DNA from: Oxalobacteraceae bacterium
GTDB taxonomy: Bacteria > Pseudomonadota > Gammaproteobacteria > Burkholderiales > Burkholderiaceae_D
NCBI GenBank assembly: GCA_025352145.1
Contig: JANXTY010000006.1
Coordinates: 1 to 64,000 of the forward strand
Length of the DNA stretch: 64,000 nucleotides
Reading direction: 5' to 3'
The notes beneath the pieces are model-generated. The model searched no databases. It was given only the letters and a program-made list of their open reading frames with translations, and had not been told where the DNA came from. Within the stretch, counting starts at the first letter, position 1; every line of letters begins with the position of its first letter. Positions 62,618 to 64,000 of the stretch are shown here, piece by piece. A program made the position numbers and the translations under genes.

Positions 62618-63235
62618 TTAGCTTTTGGGTAGTGACTCAATGCGTCGATCGGGTAAGAACCACATGGCGGCTACGGCCACATACAGACCCATCGAAATGA
62701 GCTGATTGACGAAGGCCAAGGGAATTGCCAGGGCATACGCCACCAGCGATATATTGCTTTTCAAGTCTTTCCCCATAATTTTTGCCAGTGCCGAGTTTTT
62801 GCCGTGGTGTTTCACCAAGGTATATACAAGAAGAGAGTAGGCGATGCCTGTCATGAGAAGGAGAACGCCATAGAGCGCAACAGGTATCGCGTGAAAGTGG
62901 TTCTCGCCCATCCAGCCGGTCGCAAAAGGAACGAGGGACAACCAAAACAACAGGTGCATATTGGCCCACAATGCAGGTCCGTTGACATGGTCAACTGCGT
63001 GCATGAGATGGTGGTGATTGATCCAGTAAATGCCAACGAAAATGAAACTGAGCAAGTAACTGATGAACACCGAAATCAATGGCTGCAGAGACGCAAAATT
63101 ATCGCCGTGTGGAACCTTCATGACTAAGACCATGACCGTGATGATGATGGCAATCACGCCATCGCTGAAAGCTTCCAGTCGGGTTTTTCCCAATTTAAAC
63201 CTCCTCATGATCAGATGGCGAAAGAGACTTTCCAT
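62618..63235 (-). CDS. TMEM175-family potassium channel protein
   Basis: The 205-residue inner-membrane protein has six helices. The first contains the family motif RLEAFSDGVIAIIITVMVL (FSDG), which forms the selectivity filter in bacterial and lysosomal TMEM175 channels. The segment YWINHHHLMHAVDHVNG fits the conserved His-rich loop. As in bacterial members it has one six-helix unit. The gene starts 6 bp after the stop of the cation diffusion facilitator gene, so they form an operon for cation handling. Confidence 0.88.
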   Translation of the reverse strand: MESLFRHLIMRRFKLGKTRLEAFSDGVIAIIITVMVLVMKVPHGDNFASLQPLISVFISYLLSFIFVGIYWINHHHLMHAVDHVNGPALWANMHLLFWLSLVPFATGWMGENHFHAIPVALYGVLLLMTGIAYSLLVYTLVKHHGKNSALAKIMGKDLKSNISLVAYALAIPLAFVNQLISMGLYVAVAAMWFLPDRRIESLPKS

Positions 63236-63241
63236 CCAAAT

Positions 63242-64000
63242 TTAATCCTTACTATCCAATACATCCGGCTCAAAGAAGCACCACTTGGCTTGCGGCCATT
63301 GTTTTTGCAAACTTTCTTCGACTACGTTAATTGCATCGATCAATGCGCGGTCTGAAGGCTGCGGAGCCATTTTTGCCTGGACCGCAACCATCAGTTGCTC
63401 GCCCCACTGCAATGTAATTAGGTGAATGACCTGTTCCACTTCGGGGCGTGCTTCGATGTGGGCTTTGATGGCAGCATGGGTTTCTGGGTCAGCTGATTCG
63501 CCGGTGATCATGGCTTTGACTTCGCGCATTACAAAAAATGCGACTAGCATCAGCAATATGCCGACGGCAATCGAGCCGCAGGCATCCCACAAAGGGTTGC
63601 CGGTGACGGCGGTGAGCACGACGGCGATGAAGGCAATGCCGAGGCCCATCAGGGCGGCGATATCTTCGCCTGCGACGACCATGAGTTCTGACTGGCGGGT
63701 TTCACGAAACCAGCGGACAAAAGATTTTCCGTGTGAGATTTTGCGAATTTCTACCATTGCACCGTAAAGCGAAAACGCTTCCAATACGACCGAGACACCC
63801 AGAACGAGTAACGCGACGGTGGCATTTTTTAAAGGCTCAGGATGGTGCAGGTGTTCGATGCCCTCCACCAAAGCAAATACGCCGCCCAGAAGAAACAACA
63901 GCAAGGCCACCATCATGGCCCAAAAATAAACTACCCGGCCATAGCCCATCGGATGGGCATCATCCGCCGGTTTTTTGGATTGCCTTAATCCGATCAGTAG
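63242..64000 (-). CDS. Cation diffusion facilitator (zinc/iron-type efflux), 5' end outside window
   Basis: The frame is open to the window edge (253 codons seen) and begins inside the protein, so the start is not in view. Helices in view include VVYFWAMMVALLLFLLGGVF, NATVALLVLGVSVVLEAFSL, MGLGIAFIAVVLTAV and SIAVGILLMLVAFFVMREVK. The C-terminal cytoplasmic domain (THAAIKAHIEARPEVEQVIH and onwards) is the CDF dimerisation domain. The His-Asp-type metal sites of the first helices lie largely in the missing part; the DDAHPMGYG loop is in view. It expels a divalent metal in exchange for protons. Confidence 0.85.
   Translation of the reverse strand, partial: LLIGLRQSKKPADDAHPMGYGRVVYFWAMMVALLLFLLGGVFALVEGIEHLHHPEPLKNATVALLVLGVSVVLEAFSLYGAMVEIRKISHGKSFVRWFRETRQSELMVVAGEDIAALMGLGIAFIAVVLTAVTGNPLWDACGSIAVGILLMLVAFFVMREVKAMITGESADPETHAAIKAHIEARPEVEQVIHLITLQWGEQLMVAVQAKMAPQPSDRALIDAINVVEESLQKQWPQAKWCFFEPDVLDSKD

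Overview
The window looks like chromosomal DNA of a betaproteobacterium in the order Burkholderiales, most like Oxalobacteraceae. The clues are the gene neighbourhoods rsmB–DUF4390–ntrY–ntrX, fmt/def divergent from LysM–dprA, smg–topB, and recJ next to an rpfE-like gene. No rRNA or tRNA gene was recognised.

1–2260 is mobile/accessory DNA. It opens with the 3' end of a group II intron, then a short run of integron-type gene cassettes bounded by attC-like sites. The cassettes hold a BrnT/BrnA toxin–antitoxin pair with a frameshifted toxin, a lipoprotein metallopeptidase, and a small lipoprotein whose 3' end runs into a mini CRISPR array. That array has three repeats of the type I-F (Ypest) kind and two spacers of exactly 32 bp; no cas gene is in view. 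A 38-bp perfect palindrome closes the region. This is the most unusual part of the window.

2.3–14 kb holds an FtsX-type permease, recJ with an rpfE-like gene (convergent to the permease), a short-chain dehydrogenase, an orphan phage-CII-like regulator, a three-gene membrane/coiled-coil cluster with a DUF2491 (YjfK-type) protein, a secreted malectin-domain protein and a GntR regulator.

14.2–22.9 kb (minus strand) is one co-directional operon for biuret/ureide nitrogen use: allophanate hydrolase, a BMP-type ABC transporter (binding protein, two permeases, double ATPase), a biuret hydrolase whose catalytic residues keep the BiuH spacing, and a second cysteine hydrolase fused to an AtzH/HpxZ-like domain. 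A very good sigma-54 promoter and a good NtrC-type site lie upstream, so nitrogen limitation probably controls it.

23–38 kb is accessory: an outer-membrane barrel, lipoproteins, two decaying genes (a truncated S41-peptidase-like protein and a lipase pseudogene with several lesions and a lost nucleophile serine), an FAD monooxygenase, a DUF6765 protein, a lipase, an XRE/DUF2975 pair and two serine hydrolases. The XRE-to-hydrolase block is bracketed by two copies of a ~62-bp direct repeat.

38–56 kb is the conserved core: DUF1840, rsmB, DUF4390, ntrY, a short ntrX without AAA+ domain, a translationally coupled G3E-like protein, fmt, def, a LysM protein, dprA, smg and topB. A third serine hydrolase and a class III cyclase-like protein sit within it. 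An exported PL22 oligogalacturonate lyase sits between dprA and smg. With the GH28 pectinase (56 kb), the CE12-type acetylesterase with CBM35-like tail (61 kb) and the malectin protein (12 kb) it suggests a plant cell wall pectin diet. The window ends in a TMEM175-type channel gene and a cation diffusion facilitator gene cut by the window edge.
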